The notes under the pieces are model-generated. The model saw nothing but the letters and a program-made list of their open reading frames with translations, was not told the DNA's origin and searched no databases. Positions 43,011-51,651 of a stretch of 64,000 nucleotides of DNA are shown piece by piece. Every line of letters starts with the position of its first letter. Position 1 is the stretch's first letter. A program made the position numbers and the translations under genes. Source of the DNA: Nitrospira sp. (GTDB taxonomy: Bacteria > Nitrospirota > Nitrospiria > Nitrospirales > Nitrospiraceae); the NCBI GenBank assembly GCA_005116955.1, contig SWDI01000002.1, forward strand, positions 609,316-673,315, read 5' to 3'.

Positions 43011-44831
43011 TTACTGGATTGGATTACGCTGAGCAGGAGTCAACAGATCTTTCCAGGTCTGAGGAAGATTCTGGACCCACCCGTTGTACACGACAGGGAT
43101 GGTGAGGAGCCCCTGACCGCCCATGCCGCGATTGCCGGTGATGGTGTCATCCGATGCAGTCCCGACTGTCGAAGTCAGCAAGATTCTGCCGACGATCTCG
43201 GCATCAGCCGGATTGCCGTCGTTGTTTGGGTCCGGATCGACCACGATCAAGCTGTTCGAGAACTTACTCGAGACGTAGGCATAGTACCCACCACCCTGCT
43301 TCGCCCCATACTGCACGCCATGGCAGCCTGGATCGCAAGGCAACATCGCCACGACTGTATCGGTGACTGGATCGACGACCGTAATCGTGGCCGTGAGCGT
43401 GTTGGCTGTGACCATATTCTTCCCGTTCGGACTGACCGGCGTTTGAATCGGTAACGCACCAACTGGGCCTGTAATTACCCCAGTAATGGCATTGTAATTT
43501 TCGAGCAGGTTGATCGTCTTCGTCACGACCTTCGCCTGCGTGTCGATCACTGTAATCGTGCTATTGAGCAGACTCGCCACGTAGGTTTTTTTTGAGTCTG
43601 GGGTCATGCCAGTTGCGATCGGCAAGGCGCCGGCCGGCAAGATGGCATCAATGGAATCATTTGCAAAGTTGTACTGCGTGCTGTCCGATGAAAAGGCGTT
43701 CGGTGTCACCATCTTCTTGCCATCGTGGCTCATCCAATGGGCATGGGGGTTCCCACGTCCGATGTTGATGCGCCGCTGTACACCGTTTGCCATAGGTGCC
43801 AATTCAACCACAGAATCATTGTTCGGCGAGCCATTCAACGTCACATGCAGCTGATCGGTGTCGGTTCTGGTCATCACATGGGCCGGCGATTCTCCCACGG
43901 AGATATTATTCAAGAATTGTCCAGACGTTCGATTGAAGACGGTCAGTTTGCTGTCGAACCATTGCGTCTGATAGATCAGATTCTGGTTCTTATCCGTCCA
44001 CATGTTGTGGGGATTGTTCATGTTGATCTGCGGGAGCGCAACCTTGCGTCTTGCTTGCCAGGTCTGGCCATTAATGGCCGTGGCCGTACCGGGTTTGCTC
44101 TTCCCCGCAGTCTTCTCAAACTGGGTATCGACCCAGATTTCTCCCACCGCTGCCGTCGTGGGATTGTTCAATGCTGCTTTGGCGATGTCGTTTCCATACC
44201 GAGTGCTCAGTACCGCATCGAGATTAGCAACCGCGCCACCTGTGATGCGGACATCGACATTGGGATACGTGATGTGCCAGGGAGCGGAGGAACTATAGTC
44301 CTCCCAGTTCGCGGGATGGGTCGCAATGAAGAAGGTGCGGAGTAGCCTGGTCGCAAGATCGCTGCTGGTTGGAACCGTGATGCCGTTGACCAGCGAGATG
44401 GTTTCGCCGAGATCCAGCCCGGTCGTGGCCGGATTGTCCACGATCACCGCACCGAACATGTACGGATGGATCTTGCAGGTAAACACATAGAGGCCCGGCG
44501 TATGGAGCACAACTTGATCTGATCCCTTACGGGGCGCCGTATCAAACGGCATATTGATCGCCCCGGTCGGGAAGATCAAACTGGTGCGCGTGTGTACCGT
44601 GTTGGATTTCCCGGTGAATACGACTTCGGTTCCCGGCGTTGCCACCGCGAGCGAACCAAAACCTGCAACCGGCCCTGCTGCATTTCTAAACCAGGCGCCA
44701 GGCTCGTCAGTAATTTCAAACGTGACACGTGGACCGTCCGCCTGGACGGTGCTCGCCATAGGACTCAATGCAGCAAATGCGAAAATCCCAGCTACCCACA
44801 CAGACACACCTAAACGGACACGTCTTCTCAT
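43011..44831 (-). CDS. Amicyanin-like blue-copper domain fused to a YVTN-type beta-propeller
   Basis: 606 residues from the ATG at 44831 (AGGAAGTGGGC upstream; 46 extra codons further up are unlikely). Signal peptide about 1-32. Residues about 35-135 form a cupredoxin with a type 1 copper set His80, Cys119, His122, Met125 (TCKIHPYMFGAVIV), the C-x2-H-x2-M spacing of amicyanin. A linker region (about 140-270) is followed by a beta-propeller of YncE/YVTN type (repeats such as KKMVTPNAFSSD, KTYVASLLNSTITVIDTQ, GKNMVTANTLTATITVVDP). A CDPGCH sequence near residue 500 is a CX3CH, not the canonical heme motif. It is a secreted electron-transfer-type protein; substrate unknown. Confidence 0.85.
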   Translation of the reverse strand: MRRRVRLGVSVWVAGIFAFAALSPMASTVQADGPRVTFEITDEPGAWFRNAAGPVAGFGSLAVATPGTEVVFTGKSNTVHTRTSLIFPTGAINMPFDTAPRKGSDQVVLHTPGLYVFTCKIHPYMFGAVIVDNPATTGLDLGETISLVNGITVPTSSDLATRLLRTFFIATHPANWEDYSSSAPWHITYPNVDVRITGGAVANLDAVLSTRYGNDIAKAALNNPTTAAVGEIWVDTQFEKTAGKSKPGTATAINGQTWQARRKVALPQINMNNPHNMWTDKNQNLIYQTQWFDSKLTVFNRTSGQFLNNISVGESPAHVMTRTDTDQLHVTLNGSPNNDSVVELAPMANGVQRRINIGRGNPHAHWMSHDGKKMVTPNAFSSDSTQYNFANDSIDAILPAGALPIATGMTPDSKKTYVASLLNSTITVIDTQAKVVTKTINLLENYNAITGVITGPVGALPIQTPVSPNGKNMVTANTLTATITVVDPVTDTVVAMLPCDPGCHGVQYGAKQGGGYYAYVSSKFSNSLIVVDPDPNNDGNPADAEIVGRILLTSTVGTASDDTITGNRGMGGQGLLTIPVVYNGWVQNLPQTWKDLLTPAQRNPIQ

Positions 44832-45026
44832 GCCCACTTCCTGTGATGATGTGAAATGTAAAAGAACTGCTTGCCGAACTTTGCAGCGTCGGAGGTCATG
44901 GCCTCCGTCTTGACCAGGACCGGTGCGGTGCAAGTTGGCCACTGCGGTTAGACGAATCGGCAAGTACAATGTAAACGAGTAACAGAAAAGTTCAAGGAAT
45001 AATTTTAAGATTGAGTTTATGGAACC

Positions 45027-45731
45027 TTATCGAACATCTTGAAAAAATACCCGAGGGAGAACCGGCAAACGGTATTCGACGTGGAGGATGATGAGGAGCA
45101 CACGGATAAAGCTTCTCCAGACGCCCATGGTGAGAAACTTTCGGGCATCGGTAATCACGGGTGGGAATAGGAGCACGGGGTTTGTGCGTTTGATAAGTTT
45201 CTCACAGAACGCGACATCTTCCAGAATGGGCTGGTTCGGGAATCCGCCAAGTCGTTCGAATAATGTTCGACGGACGAAGAGGGCTTGATCGCCGTAGATA
45301 ATGCGGCTGCGAGTGCAGCGGAAATTGTCCAGGAACGAAATGAGACGCAGTCGCCAGTCGTCACCGGAGAACTGGTGCATGAAGCCACCGGCCTGAATCG
45401 TGGAATCGTTCTCCATTTCATTCAGTCGTTGGAGCGCCCCAGCCGGTAGAACGGTATCGGCATGGAGGAAGAGCAGCCATTCGCCTTGTGCCTGCTTGGC
45501 GCCGGCATTCATCTGGGAGGCGCGACCCTTCGGTGCAGTGAGAAGACGAACAGCGCCGAGGACTGAGGACTGAGGACTGATCGCTAACCCTGAGACAAAC
45601 GCGCATGTCCGATCGGTGCTGCCACCGTCCACCACGATCGCCTCGAATGTGCCTGGCTGCGCGAACAGCGCTTGCAGCGTGCCTGGTAACACCTTCTCTT
45701 CGTTGTAGGTAGGCATGATGACGCTGATCAT
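45027..45731 (-). CDS. TIGR04283-type family 2 glycosyltransferase
   Basis: 234 residues from the ATG at 45731 (start overlaps the upstream stop: ATGA). GT-A fold: ISVIMPTYNEE at the start, VVDGGSTDRT, then 'GRASQMNAGA', HADTVLP (DXD-type metal site) and GGFMHQFSG. These fit the TIGR04283 family, whose members are known from arsenosugar-type and other small biosynthetic clusters. A ~10-residue insertion (AISPQSSVLG) after the DGGSTDRT strand is encoded by a heptanucleotide repeat (45558-45580). It is the last gene of the radical-SAM/DUF547/ferritin-like operon. No membrane anchor apart from a possible C-terminal hydrophobic helix (FIRVLLIILHV). Confidence 0.85.
   Translation of the reverse strand: MISVIMPTYNEEKVLPGTLQALFAQPGTFEAIVVDGGSTDRTCAFVSGLAISPQSSVLGAVRLLTAPKGRASQMNAGAKQAQGEWLLFLHADTVLPAGALQRLNEMENDSTIQAGGFMHQFSGDDWRLRLISFLDNFRCTRSRIIYGDQALFVRRTLFERLGGFPNQPILEDVAFCEKLIKRTNPVLLFPPVITDARKFLTMGVWRSFIRVLLIILHVEYRLPVLPRVFFQDVR
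45558..45580. repeat. Heptanucleotide tandem repeat (GAGGACT x3.3) inside the glycosyltransferase gene
   Basis: Three full copies of GAGGACT plus two bases. The unit is not a multiple of three, so gain or loss of one copy would shift the frame of the overlapping gene. Confidence 0.85.
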
Positions 45732-46363
45732 GCCGAACACCAGTCCGGCAAGAATGTCCGTACATCCTGTGCCCAAGCCGTGGCATCTTCGTCGATGCTC
45801 TCAAATAAGTCACAGAGCGTGAAGACCATGGCATCGGTCAGCGCAAGGTACCGCTGCGCCCGTTGTCTGAGATCCGGCACATCGGTCTCACCACGCTCGA
45901 TCGCTTGTTCGATCTGGCGACGCCCAAACACATGATGGGCTTCTTCCTGGTGAAACAAAATCCGGCGGAGCCGCCCGAACGGTGCCGCCCGCTTCACCAA
46001 CCCCTGTTCGATACGCGTGAGGACGGCTTCACCCAAGCCTTCGAGGACCACTTGCTCGGCCAGGAAGGTCTCCGTGAGATCGCGGCGTGCCAGCGCATCG
46101 TCCAGAATCCTTCGATATTCTTCCAGGGCAGGAAGGAACGGCGTGTCACAGAGGTATTTCGGCGCAAGCCAGGCAATGGCTCCCTGAAAGACCCGCGCAT
46201 GCATCGCTTCTTGTTTGGCCTGACTCAGCAGAAATCGCCGTGTCCCGGAATCGTCGGACAAAGCGGCTTGAGCCTTGGCACACTCATGGGCCATCCGTTC
46301 GCCGTGCTCTAAGAACGTCAACAGCCTGGCGATGGGCTCTTTCTCATCAGGACCGACCAGCAT
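45728..46363 (-). CDS. Ferritin-like di-iron domain protein
   Basis: 211 residues, all-helical. Helices carry spaced Glu and Glu-x-x-His pairs of the ferritin-like fold: EHGERMAHE at 20-27, SQAKQEAMHARVF (E-x-x-H), AEQVVLEGLGE, and HQEEAHHVFGRRQIE (E-x-x-H). These give a candidate di-iron site. No signal peptide. The gene overlaps the DUF547 gene upstream by 17 bases and the glycosyltransferase downstream by four, so they are translationally coupled. Role could be oxygenase-like modification or oxidative protection of the pathway; function not decidable from sequence. Confidence 0.8.
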   Translation of the reverse strand: MLVGPDEKEPIARLLTFLEHGERMAHECAKAQAALSDDSGTRRFLLSQAKQEAMHARVFQGAIAWLAPKYLCDTPFLPALEEYRRILDDALARRDLTETFLAEQVVLEGLGEAVLTRIEQGLVKRAAPFGRLRRILFHQEEAHHVFGRRQIEQAIERGETDVPDLRQRAQRYLALTDAMVFTLCDLFESIDEDATAWAQDVRTFLPDWCSA

Positions 46364-47141
46364 CGCTTATCTCCTTTGGTGGTGTCCCGTTTAAGCTCCA
46401 GTCGTAGTCGAGATACTCGATACGATAGTCCGATTGCATCAGGTCCTGGACCAGTTCGGGATCGCTCACGTAGCGGGCGATGTAGGACAAAACAGATCCG
46501 GCGGATGTCGTAAAGTCTTTCTCAAACCATTTGAAGATCATCGAGAGCGACGCAACTTTGTTCTTGCGGTCGAAACGATTGCGCGTGGGATCATTGATGA
46601 AGTCTCTGGCCACGCGATCCAATTGGATATTGAGTCGATCCGGCTCATAGGTCCAGGGCTGAAGCTTGGGACAGGAGGCGGAGGCGCACACAATAGCAAA
46701 ATGGATCAATGGTTCCTGAAACTGCTTGATCAACACGTGCCGCTCCAGATCATAGAGATTGATGGCGGCTCCTCCGACCCGATAGTCCCGTCCAATGAAG
46801 TAGCGATAGCGTCCGACATAGCTCGTCGGTGAATAATGATCCAGGATGCCTTTGACGGCAAAAGCGTTATAGGCATTGATCCAAAAAGCCAGCCGTTCAT
46901 TGCGTGTAGCCAACGCGTTTGGATCTACTCGGTCGACCTGTGCAAGATAGGCTGGCAATCGATCGTCTAGCTGAATCGCCGGATAATCGACGACGCCCTG
47001 ACTCACATGTGTCTCCAACACGCGACTCAACAGTCTGTGAGAGAATTCACCGGCGGGAATAGGTTCGGCAGGTGTGAATGTTGTTGGAACGGTTGAACAA
47101 CCTCCAGCCAGGAAGACCAAACTCAGCAGGATCCACCTCAT
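46347..47141 (-). CDS. DUF547 lipoprotein
   Basis: 264 residues from the ATG at 47141 (GAGGG five bases upstream; a further ATG at 47165 is less likely). A lipoprotein signal peptide with lipobox LAGGC. The mature part has the DUF547 core: LAFWINAYNAFAVKGIL, then 'INLYDLER', HFAIVCASASCPKL (two Cys), FINDPTRN and SMIFKWFEKDF. DUF547 resembles a papain-like or transglutaminase fold by the family's description, though I cannot confirm catalytic residues here. Located in the envelope. It sits between radical SAM and ferritin-like genes with overlaps, part of the same operon. Confidence 0.85.
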   Translation of the reverse strand: MRWILLSLVFLAGGCSTVPTTFTPAEPIPAGEFSHRLLSRVLETHVSQGVVDYPAIQLDDRLPAYLAQVDRVDPNALATRNERLAFWINAYNAFAVKGILDHYSPTSYVGRYRYFIGRDYRVGGAAINLYDLERHVLIKQFQEPLIHFAIVCASASCPKLQPWTYEPDRLNIQLDRVARDFINDPTRNRFDRKNKVASLSMIFKWFEKDFTTSAGSVLSYIARYVSDPELVQDLMQSDYRIEYLDYDWSLNGTPPKEISDAGRS

Positions 47142-47158
47142 CACAACCCTCTTTTGAC

Positions 47159-48217
47159 TTACCATGTCACTGGTGTTTGCCAGGCTGCCATGGGATGTCG
47201 CAGAACCGACCCAATGACCCGCCCATCCAGTCTGTTACAGGACGACCGATCGGAACAATGCTGAATCTCTCGTCGATCGAACCCCTCAAGTATCTCACTG
47301 AGCGATGAATGGAGGAGATTCCCGGCTTCGGGAAGCGACAAACAGGGTGAGACGTTCCCGGAGGCATCGATCGCAATACTATACCGTCCTGCATCGCAAG
47401 GCTTCAGGGTTTCTCCACCTAGCCATGTCACATTGTCCTTCGCATATTGCCGAAGATAGCCAGGAGGCAGTGCCTCCTCCTCAAGCAATCGTTGGAAGAC
47501 TAGCCTGGCCTGTTGACGGTCATACATCAACGTCCCATCCTGCTTGCCATATAGTCCTACATCCCAATGGTATGCACCGACGACTGGCAAGAAACCTTGT
47601 TGCCTGGCAAACGCAACTACCTCGGTCACCTCATCCCGATTGATCTCGCTCACGATACAGGTGAGGAATTTTGGACGGCGATAGCGCTGGAGAAGATCCA
47701 GACCGGCAAGAACCGCGGGAAGTTGATCGGCACCCCGGATACGTTCGTACGTGTTGCGATTCAGGGTGTCGAGGCTGATCGAGAGGGACACCGAGAGATT
47801 GTCGAATTGCTGCACGAGGCGCGAGGTCAGCTTCGTTCCGTTCGTAATCAGCGTGAGGCGAAATCCTATCTCAACTAAATCTTGAAGAATGTCAGGCAAG
47901 TCGCGTCGCAAGAGCGGCTCACCGCCCTGCACGAACACAAAGCGTAGACCGTCTTTGTAGAGGCCGGCAAAGACGGTCCGGATCTCCTCTCGTGACATCT
48001 CATACCGACCTTCATTCAACGGAAGGTTGCAGTAGCCACAGGAAGAATTGCATCGAAGGTTCACTTGAAACACGGCCAACAGCGGACGTCTCAGCACCAG
48101 ATTGGCCAGTCCACCCCATAGTGCTTGAGGAAGGCTGGGTTTCCCATTCCTCTCCGTAGAATGCCTATCGACTTGTGGATTTGCCTGAGGCTGTGATCGT
48201 TCGATGTGTATCAGCAT
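47159..48217 (-). CDS. Radical SAM protein with SPASM-like C-terminus
   Basis: 352 residues from the ATG at 48217 (in-frame 48256 is possible). The CxxxCxxC cluster motif is RCNSSCGYC with Cys56, Cys60, Cys63. A GGEPLLR motif follows (SAM binding), then NGTKL and a SISLD-type strand. The C-terminus has a SPASM/twitch-like Cys arrangement: CDAGRYSIAIDASGNVSPC, then HCSDRSSCNR, for auxiliary iron-sulfur clusters. It is the first gene of the overlapping operon with DUF547, ferritin-like and glycosyltransferase genes. SPASM-type enzymes modify peptides or small molecules by radical chemistry. The product is unknown; there is no precursor peptide gene visible. Confidence 0.88.
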   Translation of the reverse strand: MLIHIERSQPQANPQVDRHSTERNGKPSLPQALWGGLANLVLRRPLLAVFQVNLRCNSSCGYCNLPLNEGRYEMSREEIRTVFAGLYKDGLRFVFVQGGEPLLRRDLPDILQDLVEIGFRLTLITNGTKLTSRLVQQFDNLSVSLSISLDTLNRNTYERIRGADQLPAVLAGLDLLQRYRRPKFLTCIVSEINRDEVTEVVAFARQQGFLPVVGAYHWDVGLYGKQDGTLMYDRQQARLVFQRLLEEEALPPGYLRQYAKDNVTWLGGETLKPCDAGRYSIAIDASGNVSPCLSLPEAGNLLHSSLSEILEGFDRREIQHCSDRSSCNRLDGRVIGSVLRHPMAAWQTPVTW

Positions 48218-48421
48218 GACTGGTCCGTCTGGTGGTCGCTGTGCAGTTCTGCCCAATGACGTGCCACTTTTTCCCCTGGGCTTCTCATCATTTTATGTGC
48301 TCAATCAGCCCTGTTTAGTAACCTATTGAGAGTCTTGTGGGTATTGCGAGTCTCGAGCGGCATACCCTTTGCTGAGCGAACAATGGTTCAGCATCCACGG
48401 CTTTCTACCAGGAGGTATAAG

Positions 48422-48817
48422 ATGAACATCGCTCGCAGAAACATCCTTCCGGTTATCCTTGGAGGTATCGCGATTCTCTTCGTGGTAACACCTCTTACTG
48501 CAACCGCACGCTCACAAGATGGGAAGAGTCATGCTTCTGCACCGGCCGCTGCAAGGGGCGATGGCTCGGTATCGGAACCCGTCTCATTGTCTTCTTCAGC
48601 GGTCCAACCTGACCGTAAGTCTGGTCCAGCCTGGAAGACCATCGGCGGAACAGTCACGCACATCAAAGTCGATGTCTACACGGTCGAAGACTACGAAGGA
48701 AATCAGGTTCAGCTTTACATCAGCCGGGAAACCAAGCAACTGCGCGGCAGTAAGAAGGTTGGGGACCGCGTACGCGCTGAAATCACCCACGGTCGTTTCG
48801 CCAACTCTATTCAATGA
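48422..48817 (+). CDS. Small secreted protein of unknown function
   Basis: 131 residues from the ATG at 48422, with AGGAGG at 48410. A signal peptide (about 1-32, ending ATARS) precedes an Ala/Ser-rich linker and a C-terminal beta-rich domain (about 75-131: GGTVTHIKVDVYTVEDYEG, 'QVQLYISRETKQL', GDRVRAEITHG), of OB-like appearance and faintly similar to DUF5666 units. It is followed by a clear terminator, so it is a monocistronic gene. Role unknown. Confidence 0.7.
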   Translation: MNIARRNILPVILGGIAILFVVTPLTATARSQDGKSHASAPAAARGDGSVSEPVSLSSSAVQPDRKSGPAWKTIGGTVTHIKVDVYTVEDYEGNQVQLYISRETKQLRGSKKVGDRVRAEITHGRFANSIQ

Positions 48818-48826
48818 TCGACTCCT

Positions 48827-48858
48827 GAGCAGCCCGCCTCGATTGAAGCGGGCTGCTC
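48827..48858 (+). terminator. Hairpin terminator of the 48422 gene
   Basis: An 11-base perfect stem (GAGCAGCCCGC and its complement) with a ten-base loop starts nine bases after the stop codon. The tail (TGTCTCC) is only weakly T-rich. Confidence 0.7.
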
Positions 48859-49101
48859 TGTCTCCGAACATTTGTCGGATACCCGTTCAATTTCTTACAG
48901 TCTGGGACGCAATGACCATAAATTATCATAATAGAGGCTGAAGCGCCGGCGTTGACACGATACTCTGATTCTCAGCTTCACCATCGTACGTACCACTATG
49001 CGTTGTTCATTGTCCATGCAAGTCAGGCTGCGATGTCATCCCATTCACTCTCTTCAAGCAAGGTGTGGCCTCTACACTGACGTCTGAGGTCAGACCTCAT
49101 C

Positions 49102-49812
49102 TCATCCCAGCGCAGCCTCGACCGCCACTTTCACGCGTTCTCGAGCACGATGTAACCGTACATAGAAGTTCGTTTCAGAAATCTTCAGTTGCCGACACAC
49201 TTCTTTGGTATGTACGCCCTGCACATCGCGCAGAATCAGGACTTCCTTCTGATGTGTGGGCAGGGTCTCGATCGCGTGCCTCATGCAGACTGTAGCCTCT
49301 CTTGATGCCAACAGTTTCTCAGGCGTTCGATCGTCCCAAAGATGCTGTGAGAATTCCGCAGACCCTGGCCACTCTTTGCACGGACGAAACCGGGATAGGT
49401 TGATGTCGCCACTCCAGTTATCGGTTTCCAATTTAAAGTCTGAGAAGACTTTCTGCCGTTTCTCTCGAACACCTCGATCCTTCGCCTTGTGGATGAGAAT
49501 CGCACAGATCCACGCATAGAGGGACGACCGGCCTTCAAACCGATTCAGCCCGCTCATCACCGCCATCCAGGTCTCCTGCACAACATCCTCTGCCGTTGCT
49601 CGAATGACTACATATCGCATAGCCATTCGGATGAGTGTTTCCTGGTAGTGGGTGACGACGGCCGCAAATGCTTCTTCCTCCCCTGCCCGCAGTTGTGACA
49701 GAAGCTGTACCTCATCGTTCATCAAACGGGAGACGTTGTTCATAGGCGATGTCCTGCTCGTCGGTACTGCAAAAGGAATCGAGCCTGTATCCCTGGTCAC
49801 GTGTGTACTCAT
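49102..49812 (-). CDS. ECF sigma factor
   Basis: 236 residues from the ATG at 49812, which has GGAGGAAGAGT right upstream. Region 2 is seen in AEEEAFAAVVTHYQETLIRM-type sequence and DVVQETWMAVMSGLNRF; region 4 in LPTHQKEVLILRDVQGVHT and the HTH ISETNFYVRLHRARERVK. A long linker (about 125-165) with Trp residues separates the regions. No anti-sigma gene lies next to it: the neighbours are a divergent small secreted protein and a sensor kinase. So it may be regulated by transcription or by a distant partner. Confidence 0.9.
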   Translation of the reverse strand: MSTHVTRDTGSIPFAVPTSRTSPMNNVSRLMNDEVQLLSQLRAGEEEAFAAVVTHYQETLIRMAMRYVVIRATAEDVVQETWMAVMSGLNRFEGRSSLYAWICAILIHKAKDRGVREKRQKVFSDFKLETDNWSGDINLSRFRPCKEWPGSAEFSQHLWDDRTPEKLLASREATVCMRHAIETLPTHQKEVLILRDVQGVHTKEVCRQLKISETNFYVRLHRARERVKVAVEAALG

Positions 49813-50103
49813 ACTCTTCCTCCGGTCTACGGTCGCCTTCGACGCCAGTGTTCCAATACGGATGTTCCGAACCAATCGAGATTTTCAGCATTCATCTGTG
49901 AAGGCTGATGATGGACTCATCGGCATATTCCCAAAGAATGATCAAAAAACCTTCACGAAATCATGACGTCTTCGTCACAGACTGATCGTTTTTTGGATAC
50001 ATGGCCCTGCGATTACGCCATGGCTAAGCAGAAGGCGAGGCTTGTCCGTGTCAGATGAGTGAACAGGACCAGGACGGGAAGATGTGATATGTGACCGGAA
50101 ACT

Positions 50104-51648
50104 CTACCTGTGGGATGAGTATTCTGTTGTTACTCTAGCTGCCGGCAGGACGCTCGGCTGGGCAACTGCGAGGTGAAAGGAAAAGGTCGTCCCTTGATTG
50201 ACGGCACTCTGCACCTCAATAGCGCTTCCGTGCAGCTCTAGAATTCGCTTCGTGATTGCGAGCCCAAGCCCGGCCCCTTTGTCATGACTTTGATATTTCT
50301 TCCCGACTTGATAGTACCGGTCAAAAACATGCGGCAGGTCTTCCGGTGGAATGCCGCAGCCGGTATCCGTGACCCGTGTCATGATGTTCTCGCCCATGCG
50401 GTTCAGGATCACCGTGATCCGCCCCCCTTGCGGCGTGTATCTGAGAGCATTCTCAATCAGGTTTTCGAGCACCCGTTCGATCAGTCCGATATCAGCCGAG
50501 ACAAACGGGAGATCCTCACCCAGCTTGGCCTGAAGTATCATCTGTTTGGCTTCAACAACCAACCGAAACTTTTGAACGACGTCCTGCACCAGTTCACTTA
50601 GTGAAAACGACTCGATACGAGGCTTCATTTCCTGTGAATTCAACTTGGCGAGTTCAAATAGTTCTGCAATCAGCTCTCCGAGCCGTTTGCTCTGTGCCGT
50701 GGCGATTTCCAGATACCGCTGTCGCTCTTGAGCCGAGAGCACGCCTTCCTTCAGCACCAAGGTTTCAAGATATCCCTGGAGACTGGTGACAGGCGTGCGC
50801 AGATCATGCGAGACATTAGCGATCAATTCCCTCCGCAACTGATCGGTCTCTTCCAACTGGTGCACTTGTTGACGAATAAGCTCAGCCATGTGTGCAAAGG
50901 TCGTCTCTAGCTGATCAATCTCATCCCCTCGCCCGGCTGCAGATGGTTGAGCATCAGAATGAGACGAGACGTCCACTTGTGCGGAGAGTTCGCCGTGCCT
51001 GAAGGTGTCCATCGCCAAGGCCAGGGAGTTGAGTCTTCGCGTCAAGAGTTTCAGACAGAGCAGCCCGGCCAGAAGAGTCAGTACCAGGATGGCCCCGACG
51101 GTCCATATACTCAACCGAAGAATGTAACTCTCTTTAAGCATCTGCATGACCGAATCGAACTCTTCTCCGCCCAGGATGATATACAGATAGCCCTCGATGG
51201 AACCGCCTAGGGTTTCAATCGGAAAAACTGAAAACACCTTCTGACGCGTGAGATCACGTGGGTCATCCCCAAGAATAGGGAAGTCCTCGGCACCAGACAG
51301 GAAACGCCGGAGTGGCTCAAGGGAGATGTGCTGTCGTTTGACTTTCTCAGGAGGAGCGGAAAAGGTCAGAATTGTACCCTGAGGATCAAGCAGATACAGT
51401 TCAATACTGGGATTAATCACCATGAGCTCATGAAAGATTTCCTTCAGCACCTCGTCATTGGCTTGCCCCTCCTTCATCAGGACCTTGTCGGACACTATCC
51501 GCTCGGCTAAGGTCCGGTTCAGCTTCTGGCTGACTTCTTGGAAGTATAATTGGGTGGCATAGAATGTGAGTACAATAGCCACGGCGCCGATTACACAAAA
51601 GAGCCCGAAGAGAAGGGCCGCTACCTTTCCATACAGCGTGTTGAACAT
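50104..51648 (-). CDS. Sensor histidine kinase with HAMP
   Basis: 514 residues. TM1 about 8-30, a periplasmic region about 31-177, TM2 about 178-200, HAMP about 201-262, HisKA with H-box SHDLRTP (His281), HATPase with N-box (NLIENALRYTP), G1 (DTGCGIP) and G2 (GAGLGLAITKR). Its gene starts three bases after the stop of the response-regulator gene (51652-52368), so regulator and kinase are co-transcribed, regulator first. No PAS domain; the signal is sensed in the periplasmic domain. The ligand is unknown. Confidence 0.92.
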   Translation of the reverse strand: MFNTLYGKVAALLFGLFCVIGAVAIVLTFYATQLYFQEVSQKLNRTLAERIVSDKVLMKEGQANDEVLKEIFHELMVINPSIELYLLDPQGTILTFSAPPEKVKRQHISLEPLRRFLSGAEDFPILGDDPRDLTRQKVFSVFPIETLGGSIEGYLYIILGGEEFDSVMQMLKESYILRLSIWTVGAILVLTLLAGLLCLKLLTRRLNSLALAMDTFRHGELSAQVDVSSHSDAQPSAAGRGDEIDQLETTFAHMAELIRQQVHQLEETDQLRRELIANVSHDLRTPVTSLQGYLETLVLKEGVLSAQERQRYLEIATAQSKRLGELIAELFELAKLNSQEMKPRIESFSLSELVQDVVQKFRLVVEAKQMILQAKLGEDLPFVSADIGLIERVLENLIENALRYTPQGGRITVILNRMGENIMTRVTDTGCGIPPEDLPHVFDRYYQVGKKYQSHDKGAGLGLAITKRILELHGSAIEVQSAVNQGTTFSFHLAVAQPSVLPAARVTTEYSSHR

Positions 51649-51651
51649 GCC

